From contig CP136956.1 in the NCBI GenBank assembly GCA_033105485.1, forward strand, positions 434,001 through 498,000: a DNA stretch of 64,000 bases, in the 5' to 3' direction. The notes beneath the pieces are model-generated. The model was not told where the DNA came from. It was given only the letters and a program-made list of their open reading frames with translations, and searched no databases. Origin of the DNA: LVI-A0039 sp033105485. GTDB lineage: Bacteria; Bacillota_I; Bacilli_A; UBA3375. The position numbers and the translations under genes were made by a program. Shown here one piece after another: positions 1 through 8,153 of this stretch; position 1 is the first letter of the stretch; each line of letters begins with the position of its first letter.

Positions 1-770
1 GGTGCAGTTGTAGCTCTATTAATAACATCTTCAGCATTATTAATTGCATCTTTTGTTCCCGTCGATAATAGTTTCTTACCACCAAAACGATCTAATTCAA
101 CATTACGGTCAGCCGCAATAATTACAAAGTCAGCATTTTCAATATCACTTGCTGTAAGTTCATTTTCAACACCTACAGTTCCTTGCGTTTCAACTTTTGC
201 ATTGTAACCCATTGCTACTGCTGCTTTTTCTAAACTTTCAGCAGACATATATGTGTGAGCCACACCCATTGGACATGAAGTTACTGCTACAAATGAACCT
301 TTACTTCCTGTTGATTCAGGTTTAGAACTTAATTTAACTTCAATTCCATTAATAAGTTCAACAGTTTGTTCATCATTACTTTCTTTTAAACTATTAACAA
401 AGCTTGGATCAATTAACTTTCTAGTTAAAGCTCCTAAGATTTGTAAATGGTCATCTCCACCATCGATTGGTACTAATATATTTAAAATTAAATTAGTTGG
501 ATTCCCATCCATACTTGGCCATGTTAAATCGTTTGTCTTTACAACTGTTACGATTGGTTTATCAAGACCTTCAATTTTTGCATGAGGAATTGCTATCCCC
601 GCTTCAAATCCTGTTGAAGACATCTCTTCACGTTCGATTAATTTAGAAATAACTTCTTCGCTATTTACTGATACTCCATTTTTCTTTAAGTTACTAGCAA
701 TCAATTCAAACACTTGATTACGTGAACTCATTTCATTACTATTAATAATATATTCTTTACTTGTCAACAT
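1..770 (-). CDS. Fructose-type PTS permease, EIIA-EIIB part (3' end cut by window edge)
   Basis: This is the N-terminal ~256 residues of a multidomain fructose/mannitol-family PTS enzyme II. Residues 1-145 form an EIIA domain with the phosphorylated His in the motif IPHAK (residue 63). From about residue 158 an EIIB domain of the fructose subfamily follows, with the phospho-Cys in SCPMGVAHTYM (Cys166). An EIIC membrane domain is expected beyond base 1. The start is ATG at 768-770, preceded by a GGAGTAATT ribosome site. The PRD regulator next door, with the same orientation, probably controls it. A close paralogue lies at 51198-53056, but that copy is frame-shifted, so this one is likely the working copy. 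Substrate (fructose or a related sugar) is inferred from the family only. Confidence 0.93.
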   Translation of the reverse strand, partial: MLTSKEYIINSNEMSSRNQVFELIASNLKKNGVSVNSEEVISKLIEREEMSSTGFEAGIAIPHAKIEGLDKPIVTVVKTNDLTWPSMDGNPTNLILNILVPIDGGDDHLQILGALTRKLIDPSFVNSLKESNDEQTVELINGIEVKLSSKPESTGSKGSFVAVTSCPMGVAHTYMSAESLEKAAVAMGYNAKVETQGTVGVENELTASDIENADFVIIAADRNVELDRFGGKKLLSTGTKDAINNAEDVINRATTA

Positions 771-843
771 AATTACTCCTTCATTTACAACTATATTGTA
801 TATAACTTTTGAAATCAATAAACACATTAAATTTCCTGGAAAT

Positions 844-870
844 GAGAAAAGAAGGAAATAATTCCTTCTC
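844..870 (-). terminator. Intrinsic terminator of the PRD regulator gene
   Basis: A GAAGGAA stem (851-857) pairs with TTCCTTC (862-868) and is followed on the minus strand by a short T run. It lies ten bases past the regulator's stop and before the PTS gene, so the two genes are probably separate transcription units. Confidence 0.7.
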
Positions 871-879
871 ACTTAATTT

Positions 880-2616
880 TTATTTATTTCTAATTTGATT
901 TTTTAAAATCCATAAAAACTGATCTGTTGTTGTTGTTTCATACAATGCACTAACATATTGCTCTAAATATAGGACCTTATATATTTGCTTGATGATATTG
1001 TTGTACTGCTTAATAAAATCTTGAGTAAAAGCGAACACAAATATCATACGAACATCCTCATCATTCACTACAACCGGGTTATCTAATTTATATACTAACA
1101 ATTTATTATTAGTTATTGTTGAGCCATCAGAGTGCATAATGATTACTCCATTTACATTTGTTAAGCCTTCATCAGTTCTTATACGCATCGCCTCTATAAA
1201 CGAATTACTTACTCCACTAAAATCATTCTTAATATGATCATATATCTTATCTAACTGCTCAATATCAACTGAATGAATGCTCGTGATCTCAAAGAAACTT
1301 TCAATTAAACGTTCATTATATACTTTGTGAATCTTTAGTTTAGCTTCTTCTAGTTCACTCGGAACAGGAATACTGGTTAAGTAAATAATATTTTTATTGT
1401 GAGACTCTAAATTCTCAATCGTTGTCAGAATTAAATGGTATTGATTAGAATTGATGTTATTATTGTAATTTAAAATTGAGCTAATTGTAAACTCTATTGG
1501 CAACTTAATATTTTGCTCAATCCATACTTGAATATAATTGGATACTGACATTCCATATTGACATACAATTAATACTTGAAATAGTTTTTGTACATTATCA
1601 ATACGAATTAATGATTGGACATACATTGCAACATAACAAATTTCATTTTCTAAAAAGTCGATATTTAAACTTTTAGTTAAACTATCTAAAATCTGGGATG
1701 CAATACTATATGCAAAACTAAACTCAGTCTTAACACGTAATTCCATTTCTTGATCAATTGTACTTGACATCACATTAGCCATCGCTGAACAAATATGGTT
1801 TACACAAAATGATAAAAGTTTTGGATTTGATATATTTATATTGTTATTTGCAAACGTAGTTCTGATTGCTAATTCAACAATATAGTTTAAATCTTCATCA
1901 GCTTTTTTGGCATTGACATATTTACTAATTAGCTCGATTGCATACTGTTCATCTTTTTGATAAATATGTATACTTAAGATAATTAATAAAATGATAATCT
2001 TGCATTCGTAATCAGATAAATTATCAATTTGTTCTAAGACCTTATCAAATATTGAAATATATGTTTGAAACTGCTCAATCGTTATTAAGTCATCAGTTGT
2101 TTGATTAACTATTGCTCTTGCAGTAACCAAGTAATTTAAATCATCAACATATGGTAATAGTACTTCTAGGCATATACGAATTCGTTCATCTACATCAGCA
2201 CTACTACCAATTCCAACATTTCTTTTCTTATCTATATACTTATTCAGCTTTGGTGAAGTTGCAATAATCTTTTCTAACTTACTCTTGGATATATACAATT
2301 CACTTGCCAAGTCAACCATCGGAATATATTCAAATTTACTTAGCATTCTAACTAATATAATATCTTCTTCACTTGCAGTCATATTTAATCTGACTATATT
2401 TTTCCAATGCGCAACTGGATAAATAGATGAGAAAGATATAACTTTATTAACAACTTTAACTTCACTTTGATATTCAATCAGTGAACTATTGATATGTTCA
2501 ATATCGCTTTTCAAAGTCTTACTACTGATATTAAGTAATTCAGACATTTCATTTACTGTATACGTATTCGTTTGTAATAAATTAATAATTTTTAATTCCC
2601 TTAAATTAAATTTCAT
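880..2616 (-). CDS. PRD-domain transcription activator with EIIB- and EIIA-like domains
   Basis: A 578-residue regulator of the MtlR/ManR/LicR class. In order: an HTH at residues ~1-60, a second HTH-like segment (~78-130), two PTS regulation domains (~140-250 and ~280-345), a Gat-type EIIB-like domain with phospho-Cys in CQYGMSVS (Cys352), and a fructose-type EIIA domain near the C-terminus with a candidate phospho-His in MHSDG (His495). Such proteins sense PTS flux by phosphorylation and activate a neighbouring PTS operon. The likely target is the EIIAB(C) gene ending at 770. Its start ATG follows AGGGGAGCT, with a TATAAT box just upstream on the minus strand. A paralogue at 53201-54937 is interrupted by a stop codon. 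The effector sugar is not known. Confidence 0.92.
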   Translation of the reverse strand: MKFNLRELKIINLLQTNTYTVNEMSELLNISSKTLKSDIEHINSSLIEYQSEVKVVNKVISFSSIYPVAHWKNIVRLNMTASEEDIILVRMLSKFEYIPMVDLASELYISKSKLEKIIATSPKLNKYIDKKRNVGIGSSADVDERIRICLEVLLPYVDDLNYLVTARAIVNQTTDDLITIEQFQTYISIFDKVLEQIDNLSDYECKIIILLIILSIHIYQKDEQYAIELISKYVNAKKADEDLNYIVELAIRTTFANNNINISNPKLLSFCVNHICSAMANVMSSTIDQEMELRVKTEFSFAYSIASQILDSLTKSLNIDFLENEICYVAMYVQSLIRIDNVQKLFQVLIVCQYGMSVSNYIQVWIEQNIKLPIEFTISSILNYNNNINSNQYHLILTTIENLESHNKNIIYLTSIPVPSELEEAKLKIHKVYNERLIESFFEITSIHSVDIEQLDKIYDHIKNDFSGVSNSFIEAMRIRTDEGLTNVNGVIIMHSDGSTITNNKLLVYKLDNPVVVNDEDVRMIFVFAFTQDFIKQYNNIIKQIYKVLYLEQYVSALYETTTTDQFLWILKNQIRNK

Positions 2617-2788
2617 AGCTCCCCTATTCTACTATATTATAGCAATCGTAAATATTCATAAATAGATATTATTTCCAATTTGTTAGAAATGAAATATGGT
2701 ATTACCAACACTTGTGTAATTAACGTGCTATAATCTAATTAGAAAAAAATCTAAATAGATTAATTCTATTTAAAGACTAGGAGGAAAT

Positions 2789-2983
2789 ATGGAAACTACT
2801 GAATTACTATTAATGCTTTTACCGATTATACTTATTCAATTGACACTTATGATCGTGGCTGTTATTCACATTTTAAGACATGATAACTTTAAAGTAGGTA
2901 ACAAAGCATTATGGCTGATTATTGTGATTTTTATAAACTTAATTGGTCCAATCCTATACTTTGCAATTGGAAGAGGTGAATAA
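2789..2983 (+). CDS. Small PLDc_N-type membrane protein (YxlE-like)
   Basis: A 64-residue protein with two hydrophobic helices (residues ~6-28 and ~40-60) and the NLIGPILYFAIGR signature of the phospholipase D-nuclease N-terminal (PLDc_N) family. It starts at ATG after a strong AGGAGG site, and its stop overlaps the start of the ABC ATPase (TAATG). In Bacillus subtilis the equivalent order YxlE-YxlF-YxlG occurs in the sigY operon, where YxlE takes part in negative control of sigma-Y. No sigma factor or anti-sigma gene is visible here, so this set has been separated from such a context, or its small protein is simply a transporter accessory. Function is inferred from synteny. Confidence 0.8.
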   Translation: METTELLLMLLPIILIQLTLMIVAVIHILRHDNFKVGNKALWLIIVIFINLIGPILYFAIGRGE

Positions 2984-3870
2984 TGAACATTTTACGTGTA
3001 ACTAATGTAAGTAAATCTTTTTCCAATAACCAGGTAATTAACAATCTGTCATTTACCGTTAAAGCTGGAAATATCTATGGGTTCCTTGGTCAAAATGGAG
3101 CTGGAAAAACAACTGTAATGAAGATGATTTTAGGATTATATTCAATTGATAGTGGAGAAATTTATGTAAATGATACTCAAGTGTCGTTTGGTCAAAATAA
3201 AACTAATCAGTTCATTGGTTACTTAGCCGATGTACCAGCTTTTTATGATTATATGAATGCACGTGAGTATTTAAAGTTATGCGGTGATATATCGAAAGTT
3301 AATAATGTGAATTCACGAATTACTGAGATGTTAGAATTAGTTGGTCTTGATGATAATAAAACTAAAATTAGGGGCTACTCACGTGGTATGCGTCAACGCC
3401 TTGGAATTGCTCAAGCATTATTACATAAACCACTACTTCTTATTTGTGATGAACCAACTAGTAGCTTAGATCCAATTGGTCGCATTCAAATTTTAGATAT
3501 ACTTAAAAATGCTGCAAGTGAAACTACAATTATTTTCTCGACTCATGTTTTATCAGATGTAGAAAGAATCTGTGATCACGTTGGAATTCTTCATGAAGGT
3601 AAAATTGCACTTGATACTGATATAAATACTTTACAAAGTAAGTATAATAATCATAATATTCAACTAACATTTTCAAGTGCTACAGATCTAGAGAAATTTA
3701 TAGCAAATACAACATTCGAATATATGACTGAAGACTTACAATTATTAATTACAAATGCTAACCTTAAAGACGTATATAATCAAATTGCAACCACTCAGTT
3801 ATATCCGACTAATTTGGAATTAGTAAAACCTAATTTAGAATCTATTTTCTTGGAGGTGACTAATGTTTAA
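2983..3870 (+). CDS. ABC transporter ATP-binding protein (YxlF-like)
   Basis: A 295-residue ABC-2-type ATPase. Walker A is GQNGAGKTT (~residue 36), the ABC signature is YSRGMRQRLG (~135), Walker B is LLLICDEPTSSLD, and the switch His is in STHVLSD. The C-terminal ~80 residues form the usual extra domain of the NatA/BcrA-like exporters. Translation is coupled to the upstream small protein by TAATG, and it overlaps the permease gene by eight bases, so the three genes form one operon. The exported substrate cannot be told from sequence; drug, peptide or ion export are typical for the family. Confidence 0.93.
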   Translation: MNILRVTNVSKSFSNNQVINNLSFTVKAGNIYGFLGQNGAGKTTVMKMILGLYSIDSGEIYVNDTQVSFGQNKTNQFIGYLADVPAFYDYMNAREYLKLCGDISKVNNVNSRITEMLELVGLDDNKTKIRGYSRGMRQRLGIAQALLHKPLLLICDEPTSSLDPIGRIQILDILKNAASETTIIFSTHVLSDVERICDHVGILHEGKIALDTDINTLQSKYNNHNIQLTFSSATDLEKFIANTTFEYMTEDLQLLITNANLKDVYNQIATTQLYPTNLELVKPNLESIFLEVTNV

Positions 3871-4603
3871 ATCATATAGTTTAAAAGAAATAGCTGAACT
3901 TACAAGAAATTATAAGTTACTAATAATATTATTAGCCTTTGCCTTAATTGGTTTTTCTAACCCGATTTTCGCAAAGTTAACTCCAGAAATCCTTGCTACT
4001 ACTGGATATCAAATCGATATTCCTGAACCAATGCTTATAGATAGTTGGATTCAATTTTATAAAAATATTGCAACACTATTAATAATCTATATTATTTTAT
4101 TTTGTGCAAACATTCCAAATGAACTTACAAACAATAGTTTGATAAATATGGTTACCCGTGGTCTTCCTCGCTCAACTATTATTTTATCTAAGTTTACTGT
4201 TATATCAGTTCTATGGATAATAAGTTATTACCTTTGCTTTGGAATAACCGCAATTTATAGTCCATTGCTTCTTGATGGAAGTTTGCCAAATATTTTTGTT
4301 GCAAGCATATTTCCTGCAGTCTTTGGGATTCTAATGATCAGCTTAATGCTACTTGGAGCAATTACTACTAAACATATAATTGGGAGTCTACTGGTTCCAT
4401 TTGGTTTCTATGGATTAAGCTCATTACTTTCAATTAGCGATCAACTAGCTGAATATTTGCCTACTCACCTAATGTCTAGTCTTTCATTAATAACTGACGA
4501 AGCAACAATAAGTGATTATACAATTCCATTAGTAATTACTTTAATGCTAATATCATTTATCATAGCAGTTACAATTACAATCTTCAACAAGCAATCTATA
4601 TAA
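3863..4603 (+). CDS. ABC-2 family permease (YxlG-like)
   Basis: A 246-residue integral membrane protein with about six hydrophobic helices (near residues 17-37, 68-85, 113-133, 140-165, 170-190, 222-243). The loop NELTNNSLINMVTRGLPRS before helix 3 is typical of ABC-2 permeases. It begins with an AGGTG site inside the ATPase gene and overlaps it by eight bases. It is the membrane partner of that ATPase and the last gene of the operon, followed directly by a terminator. Substrate unknown. Confidence 0.88.
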   Translation: MFKSYSLKEIAELTRNYKLLIILLAFALIGFSNPIFAKLTPEILATTGYQIDIPEPMLIDSWIQFYKNIATLLIIYIILFCANIPNELTNNSLINMVTRGLPRSTIILSKFTVISVLWIISYYLCFGITAIYSPLLLDGSLPNIFVASIFPAVFGILMISLMLLGAITTKHIIGSLLVPFGFYGLSSLLSISDQLAEYLPTHLMSSLSLITDEATISDYTIPLVITLMLISFIIAVTITIFNKQSI

Positions 4604-4620
4604 ATACAACAAAGAGTTAT

Positions 4621-4657
4621 AAAAAGCGTCCCTTTTAAAGGAACGCTCTTTTCTTTG
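4621..4657 (+). terminator. Intrinsic terminator of the YxlEFG-like operon
   Basis: The arms AGCGT-c-CCTT (4625-4634) and AAGG-a-ACGCT (4638-4647) form a hairpin with one mismatch, followed by CTTTTCTTTGT. The sequence between the convergent genes probably stops transcription from both sides. Confidence 0.75.
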
Positions 4658-4674
4658 TCTAACAAAACTATTAT

Positions 4675-5598
4675 TTATTTGTCTAGAATATAAACATATC
4701 TTGTAAATTTGTAGTTAGCTTTGGGAATAGTTATTTTATCTCTAAGTGACCATTTAGTATTAGCTATCAAGCTACTTGCATCTTCATTTGAGACAAGTAC
4801 TAGTTTATCACTAATATCAAAACACTTACTTATTAAACCGGTCTGTAATTCTGCAGTTGTTTTAGACATAAGCCCATATGGAATGTCTAGAATACTGACA
4901 TCATATTTTGTTTCAATTTCATGCATATCTTGACGTTTAATAACAATTGGCATTCCTAGTTTTTCTAAGTTACTACGAGCTTTATCAAAAACAAGCCAAT
5001 TAAGTTCTGTTCCCTCAATTTCATAACCCATATCAATTGCTTCGGCAATAACAGTTCCGATTCCACAACAAGGGTCTATCAATTTAGGTTTTGACTGACC
5101 ACAGGCAATATTAACTACTGTTCTAGATAGTTCACAACTCATACTGTGACTATATGTATGTAGCTTTGCTTGCAACTTTTCAAAGTCACGATCATTTCGG
5201 ATAAGCTTACCAAAATACCAAGTATCACCAATTAAAGTTACAACAAAGGTAATACTTGGCTCTTTCATTTGTCCATATCCTTCTATCAAGTCTGCAATTG
5301 CACGACAATAGTTGATACGTGTATTATATGCCATCACATCACTTTTGACATTAATAAATTCAATCTTAAACCCATTATAGTCAAGACCTAACCCTTTAAT
5401 AGTTGGTAACATCTCATCTACTGTATCACCACTTGCCATAATATCAATTCGATAGTTTAAATAGTAACTACGATTAGGATTTACTTCATAATCTGTAATA
5501 ATAAATTCATCATTTACATCTTGCTTAAAGATGCTCGTCATTTCATACTTTATTAGTTCTTCACTATGGCCTTCAAATTTTGTTTTATAAATATACAT
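4675..5598 (-). CDS. THUMP/Trm11-like RNA guanine methyltransferase
   Basis: A SAM-dependent nucleic-acid methylase of the UPF0020/Trm11-TrmG10 type, about 307 residues. The N-terminal half (~1-150) resembles a THUMP-like RNA-binding region. The C-terminal half is a Rossmann methylase with motif I DPCCGIGT, an acidic loop EGTELN and motif IV DIPYG, a variant of the DPPY found in N2-guanine RNA methylases. An in-frame ATG lies 18 bases further upstream, but the one at 5596-5598 is preferred because GGAG sits about eight bases before it and the TATAAT promoter box lies directly in front. The likely substrate is tRNA or another structured RNA (inference). No operon partner. Confidence 0.82.
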   Translation of the reverse strand: MYIYKTKFEGHSEELIKYEMTSIFKQDVNDEFIITDYEVNPNRSYYLNYRIDIMASGDTVDEMLPTIKGLGLDYNGFKIEFINVKSDVMAYNTRINYCRAIADLIEGYGQMKEPSITFVVTLIGDTWYFGKLIRNDRDFEKLQAKLHTYSHSMSCELSRTVVNIACGQSKPKLIDPCCGIGTVIAEAIDMGYEIEGTELNWLVFDKARSNLEKLGMPIVIKRQDMHEIETKYDVSILDIPYGLMSKTTAELQTGLISKCFDISDKLVLVSNEDASSLIANTKWSLRDKITIPKANYKFTRYVYILDK

Positions 5599-5653
5599 AA
5601 TAGCTACTCCAATCAATACAATAAATTATATCATACTCTCGGAATCCTATAAC

Positions 5654-5685
5654 AAACAAAAAAGGATCCCCCCACAGGATCCTCA
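5654..5685 (-). terminator. Minus-strand terminator upstream of the RNA methyltransferase gene
   Basis: AGGATCC (5663-5669) pairs with GGATCCT (5677-5683), and the minus-strand reading is followed by six T residues. It has no annotated gene feeding it. It may end a short RNA that starts in the intergenic region between 5690 and 5900, or insulate the methyltransferase gene from upstream transcription. Confidence 0.7.
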
Positions 5686-5839
5686 AAATTATGAATTTAG
5701 AATATTTGTCTTAAAAAAATAGTATTTTAAGTATTATATTAGTTTTAAATCTTTGTAATGGAATGCACCAATTTTCATCCTCATTACGTAACTAGTTTAA
5801 CACAAAAGTAAACGTAAACAAAATGAAATTTGTATCTAA

Positions 5840-5860
5840 ATTTGTATCTTTTATACAAAT
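5840..5860. promoter_or_regulatory. Inverted repeat (operator candidate) upstream of the DUF1917-like gene
   Basis: A perfect inverted repeat of 8-bp arms, ATTTGTAT and ATACAAAT, separated by five bases. A further half-site (ATTTGTATC) lies just left of it at about 5828. It sits 25 bp upstream of a TATAAT box (5886-5891), the position of a repressor or activator site for the gene starting at 5911. A related palindrome with a wider spacer is at 7002-7025. The protein that binds is unknown. Confidence 0.5.
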
Positions 5861-5910
5861 ACTATATAGTCTTGTTAATACCTAGTATAATATTGCTAAA
5901 GGGAGTTAAC

Positions 5911-6858
5911 ATGTATATAAGTACAAATCAAGATTGGGTTCGCTATACTACAGATAACACTTGGAAGTTAAGTGGTATTAGAGACTGTGGTAAGTGGACT
6001 GTCTTCTATAATAATAAAGACAAAGCAAAACAATTAATTGAGACGGCCTTAGAAACAAATATTACTACTCACGCTAAGCATACAAAAGGTAGCCAAGGTG
6101 TAATATGTTTCTATACATCAGGAACTGATGCAAATCATCATCGCAAAGTTATTAACTTTTTAATTGATAATCAACTACTTCGCATTACAAATAATTTAGA
6201 ATATGCAGATAGCAGTTTTAAGTTTAATGGACAATCGTGGTCTAAAGAATATGGTAATCCGTTTAAGGACCTAGTTAGATTATCACATTTCATTGACTTA
6301 GAAACTGGGGGACAACTTCCTAACCCAGTTATTTCTGAATTACTAATATTTTCTAAAATTTCTAAATATAAATATATTGAAACTAACGCTGAACTTAATC
6401 CGTTGGTAACAGTCCTTGATAAATTCATAGCAACAAAGGTTAACAATGTATTTAATCATAAGCAAAATATTATTGATTTCAATGATAAATTAATGCATCT
6501 TGCACCATTTGGATACAATATAGAAAATTTCTATGCTATTTCGAGCAGAGATCAGTTCTTAGCGCTTTCTTCGCTTATTTTGAATCATTATCTCTCCAGT
6601 GCTAACGAAGCTCATAAAACACTTATATTGAAGGTCCATGCCAAAGTAACTAATACACAAATTAAAAACTTATTAGAAGGCTCAAATTATCAAGATACAC
6701 AAGTAATAAATCAATTCATCTCTATCTTTAATCACAATGTTCTTGATAACACTGACTTAGATGCGCTCGGTTATTTAATTGTCCAGTCAATATACAGTTT
6801 AGAACCGGACACACTACAGTTGTACAAGGATAGAGTCAAGCAATTATTTAAATATTAG
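5911..6858 (+). CDS. DUF1917/Bles03-like protein with uncharacterised C-terminal domain
   Basis: A 315-residue soluble protein. Residues ~15-115 match the pattern of the DUF1917/Bles03 fold (sometimes labelled putative phosphothreonine lyase domain): a GKWTVFYN strand, an AKHTKG segment and VICFYTSGTDANHH. The remaining ~200 residues are helical and not recognised. The open frame reaches back to 5830, but the ATG at 5911 is preferred because it has a GGGAG site seven bases before it, while the earlier codons overlap the promoter and operator. It is monocistronic, with an inverted repeat upstream and a bidirectional terminator downstream. Biological role unknown; the domain call rests on motif recognition only. 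Confidence 0.7.
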   Translation: MYISTNQDWVRYTTDNTWKLSGIRDCGKWTVFYNNKDKAKQLIETALETNITTHAKHTKGSQGVICFYTSGTDANHHRKVINFLIDNQLLRITNNLEYADSSFKFNGQSWSKEYGNPFKDLVRLSHFIDLETGGQLPNPVISELLIFSKISKYKYIETNAELNPLVTVLDKFIATKVNNVFNHKQNIIDFNDKLMHLAPFGYNIENFYAISSRDQFLALSSLILNHYLSSANEAHKTLILKVHAKVTNTQIKNLLEGSNYQDTQVINQFISIFNHNVLDNTDLDALGYLIVQSIYSLEPDTLQLYKDRVKQLFKY

Positions 6859-6868
6859 TAACTTGCAT

Positions 6869-6898
6869 GAAAAAAGGAACCTAACTAGGTTCCTTTTC
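6869..6898. terminator. Bidirectional terminator between convergent genes
   Basis: AAGGAACC (6874-6881) pairs with GGTTCCTT (6888-6895), with A and T runs on both sides. It serves the plus-strand gene ending at 6858 and the minus-strand glycerate kinase operon ending at 7027. Confidence 0.85.
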
Positions 6899-7001
6899 AA
6901 TTTTCATCCTCTCCAAATCAGTAAAATTTATTGTTACAGTACAAGTCTAATATACAATAACAGACAGAATCACTTTAATTTAAGCATAGCATAGCATTCA
7001 G

Positions 7002-7025
7002 ATACAAATAGTAGCAAATTTGTAT
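7002..7025. repeat. ATACAAAT / ATTTGTAT inverted repeat beside the glycerate kinase stop codon
   Basis: Arms of 8 bp (7002-7009 and 7018-7025) separated by eight bases, identical in sequence to the arms at 5840-5860 but in opposite order. It sits immediately after the glycerate kinase gene. Whether it is a binding site, an RNA hairpin or coincidence in AT-rich DNA cannot be decided here. Confidence 0.35.
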
Positions 7026-7026
7026 T

Positions 7027-8145
7027 TTACCTTAATAAATGTGATAAAGCAGTACAAACATGAGTAATGTTTTTGCTCGCATTATTTAATGTGTTTTCTA
7101 GACTATCTACTTTGGAGATGGTTGGAAATATTGATACATCCTTGACTTGAGAATTAGTATATATGTCATTTTCTGTAGAGCCACATATAACTATTATCCT
7201 TTTATCATATTTCAAACCAAGATTTATAATTGACATTGGGCCTTTCCCATGAAGTGATTGACTATCGAATTTACCTTCGCCAGTAATAACAATATCAGCC
7301 TCTTTAACTTTTTCCTCAACTCTATTTAGATTATTGATTAGATCACTACCGCTTGTAAGCTCACCTTTTAAGAAAGCATAGGCAATTCCACCAATTCCAC
7401 CAGCAGCTCCACTTCCAGGTATTTCATCTAGATTAATTCTGAATTTTTTATTAATTAATTTACCTATTCTAATAAAGTCCGATTCCAATTGTTCTATTTG
7501 CTCAGGTGTTGCCCCTTTTTGCTTAGCAAACACATGGCATGAACCGTTTACTCCTGTCAAGGGATTATCTACATCACATGCAATTTTAAAGTTGGTTGTA
7601 TATATATTAGGATTAATGTTACCTAGATCAATATCACATACTTGACGTAAACTTTCCCCTTTAATTGTGATTGGTTCGTTATTTTCATTAAGGAATTTAG
7701 CTCCTATAGCTTCCAACATTCCAAACCCTAAGTCTACCGTAGCACTACTTCCTAGCCCTAAAATAATATTACTAACTCCTTTATCTAGGGCATCTGCTAT
7801 AAGTAGTCCTGTTCCGTAACTCGATGTCTTGTATGGGTTCTTTTCACTTTCAGATAGTAACTCAATACCACTACTACTCGCGACATCAATAATTGCTGTG
7901 GCATTATCTTCACTTAACCCATAGCGACTAATAATTTTTCGTCCAAGTGGATCAACACTTTCTACTTGAATTATATTTCCGCCTATGATGTCAGTGATTA
8001 ATTCCATTGTTCCTTCACCACCATCTGCTAATGGAACAACTTGATATTCAAAATTGTCACCAAGTCCGACTTTAATAGAATCAGCTACTTCTAGCGATGA
8101 TAAAGACTCTTTGAAACTATCTGTAGCTATTAATACTTTTTTCAT
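7027..8145 (-). CDS. Glycerate kinase (GlxK/GarK family)
   Basis: A 372-residue glycerate kinase of the GarK/GlxK type, which phosphorylates D-glycerate (usually to 2-phosphoglycerate) so that it can enter glycolysis. Visible family motifs: DSFKESLSS at residue 8, PLADGGEGT (~39), a Gly-rich GLGSSATVD (~125) and IVITGEGKFDSQS (~285). Length is normal for the family. It is the last gene of a three-gene unit, eight bases after the PTS gene. The upstream GH38 enzyme would release glycerate from mannosylglycerate, which explains its place here. A 160-residue fragment of a related kinase is at 42644-43126. Confidence 0.93.
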   Translation of the reverse strand: MKKVLIATDSFKESLSSLEVADSIKVGLGDNFEYQVVPLADGGEGTMELITDIIGGNIIQVESVDPLGRKIISRYGLSEDNATAIIDVASSSGIELLSESEKNPYKTSSYGTGLLIADALDKGVSNIILGLGSSATVDLGFGMLEAIGAKFLNENNEPITIKGESLRQVCDIDLGNINPNIYTTNFKIACDVDNPLTGVNGSCHVFAKQKGATPEQIEQLESDFIRIGKLINKKFRINLDEIPGSGAAGGIGGIAYAFLKGELTSGSDLINNLNRVEEKVKEADIVITGEGKFDSQSLHGKGPMSIINLGLKYDKRIIVICGSTENDIYTNSQVKDVSIFPTISKVDSLENTLNNASKNITHVCTALSHLLR

Positions 8146-8153
8146 AATATCTC

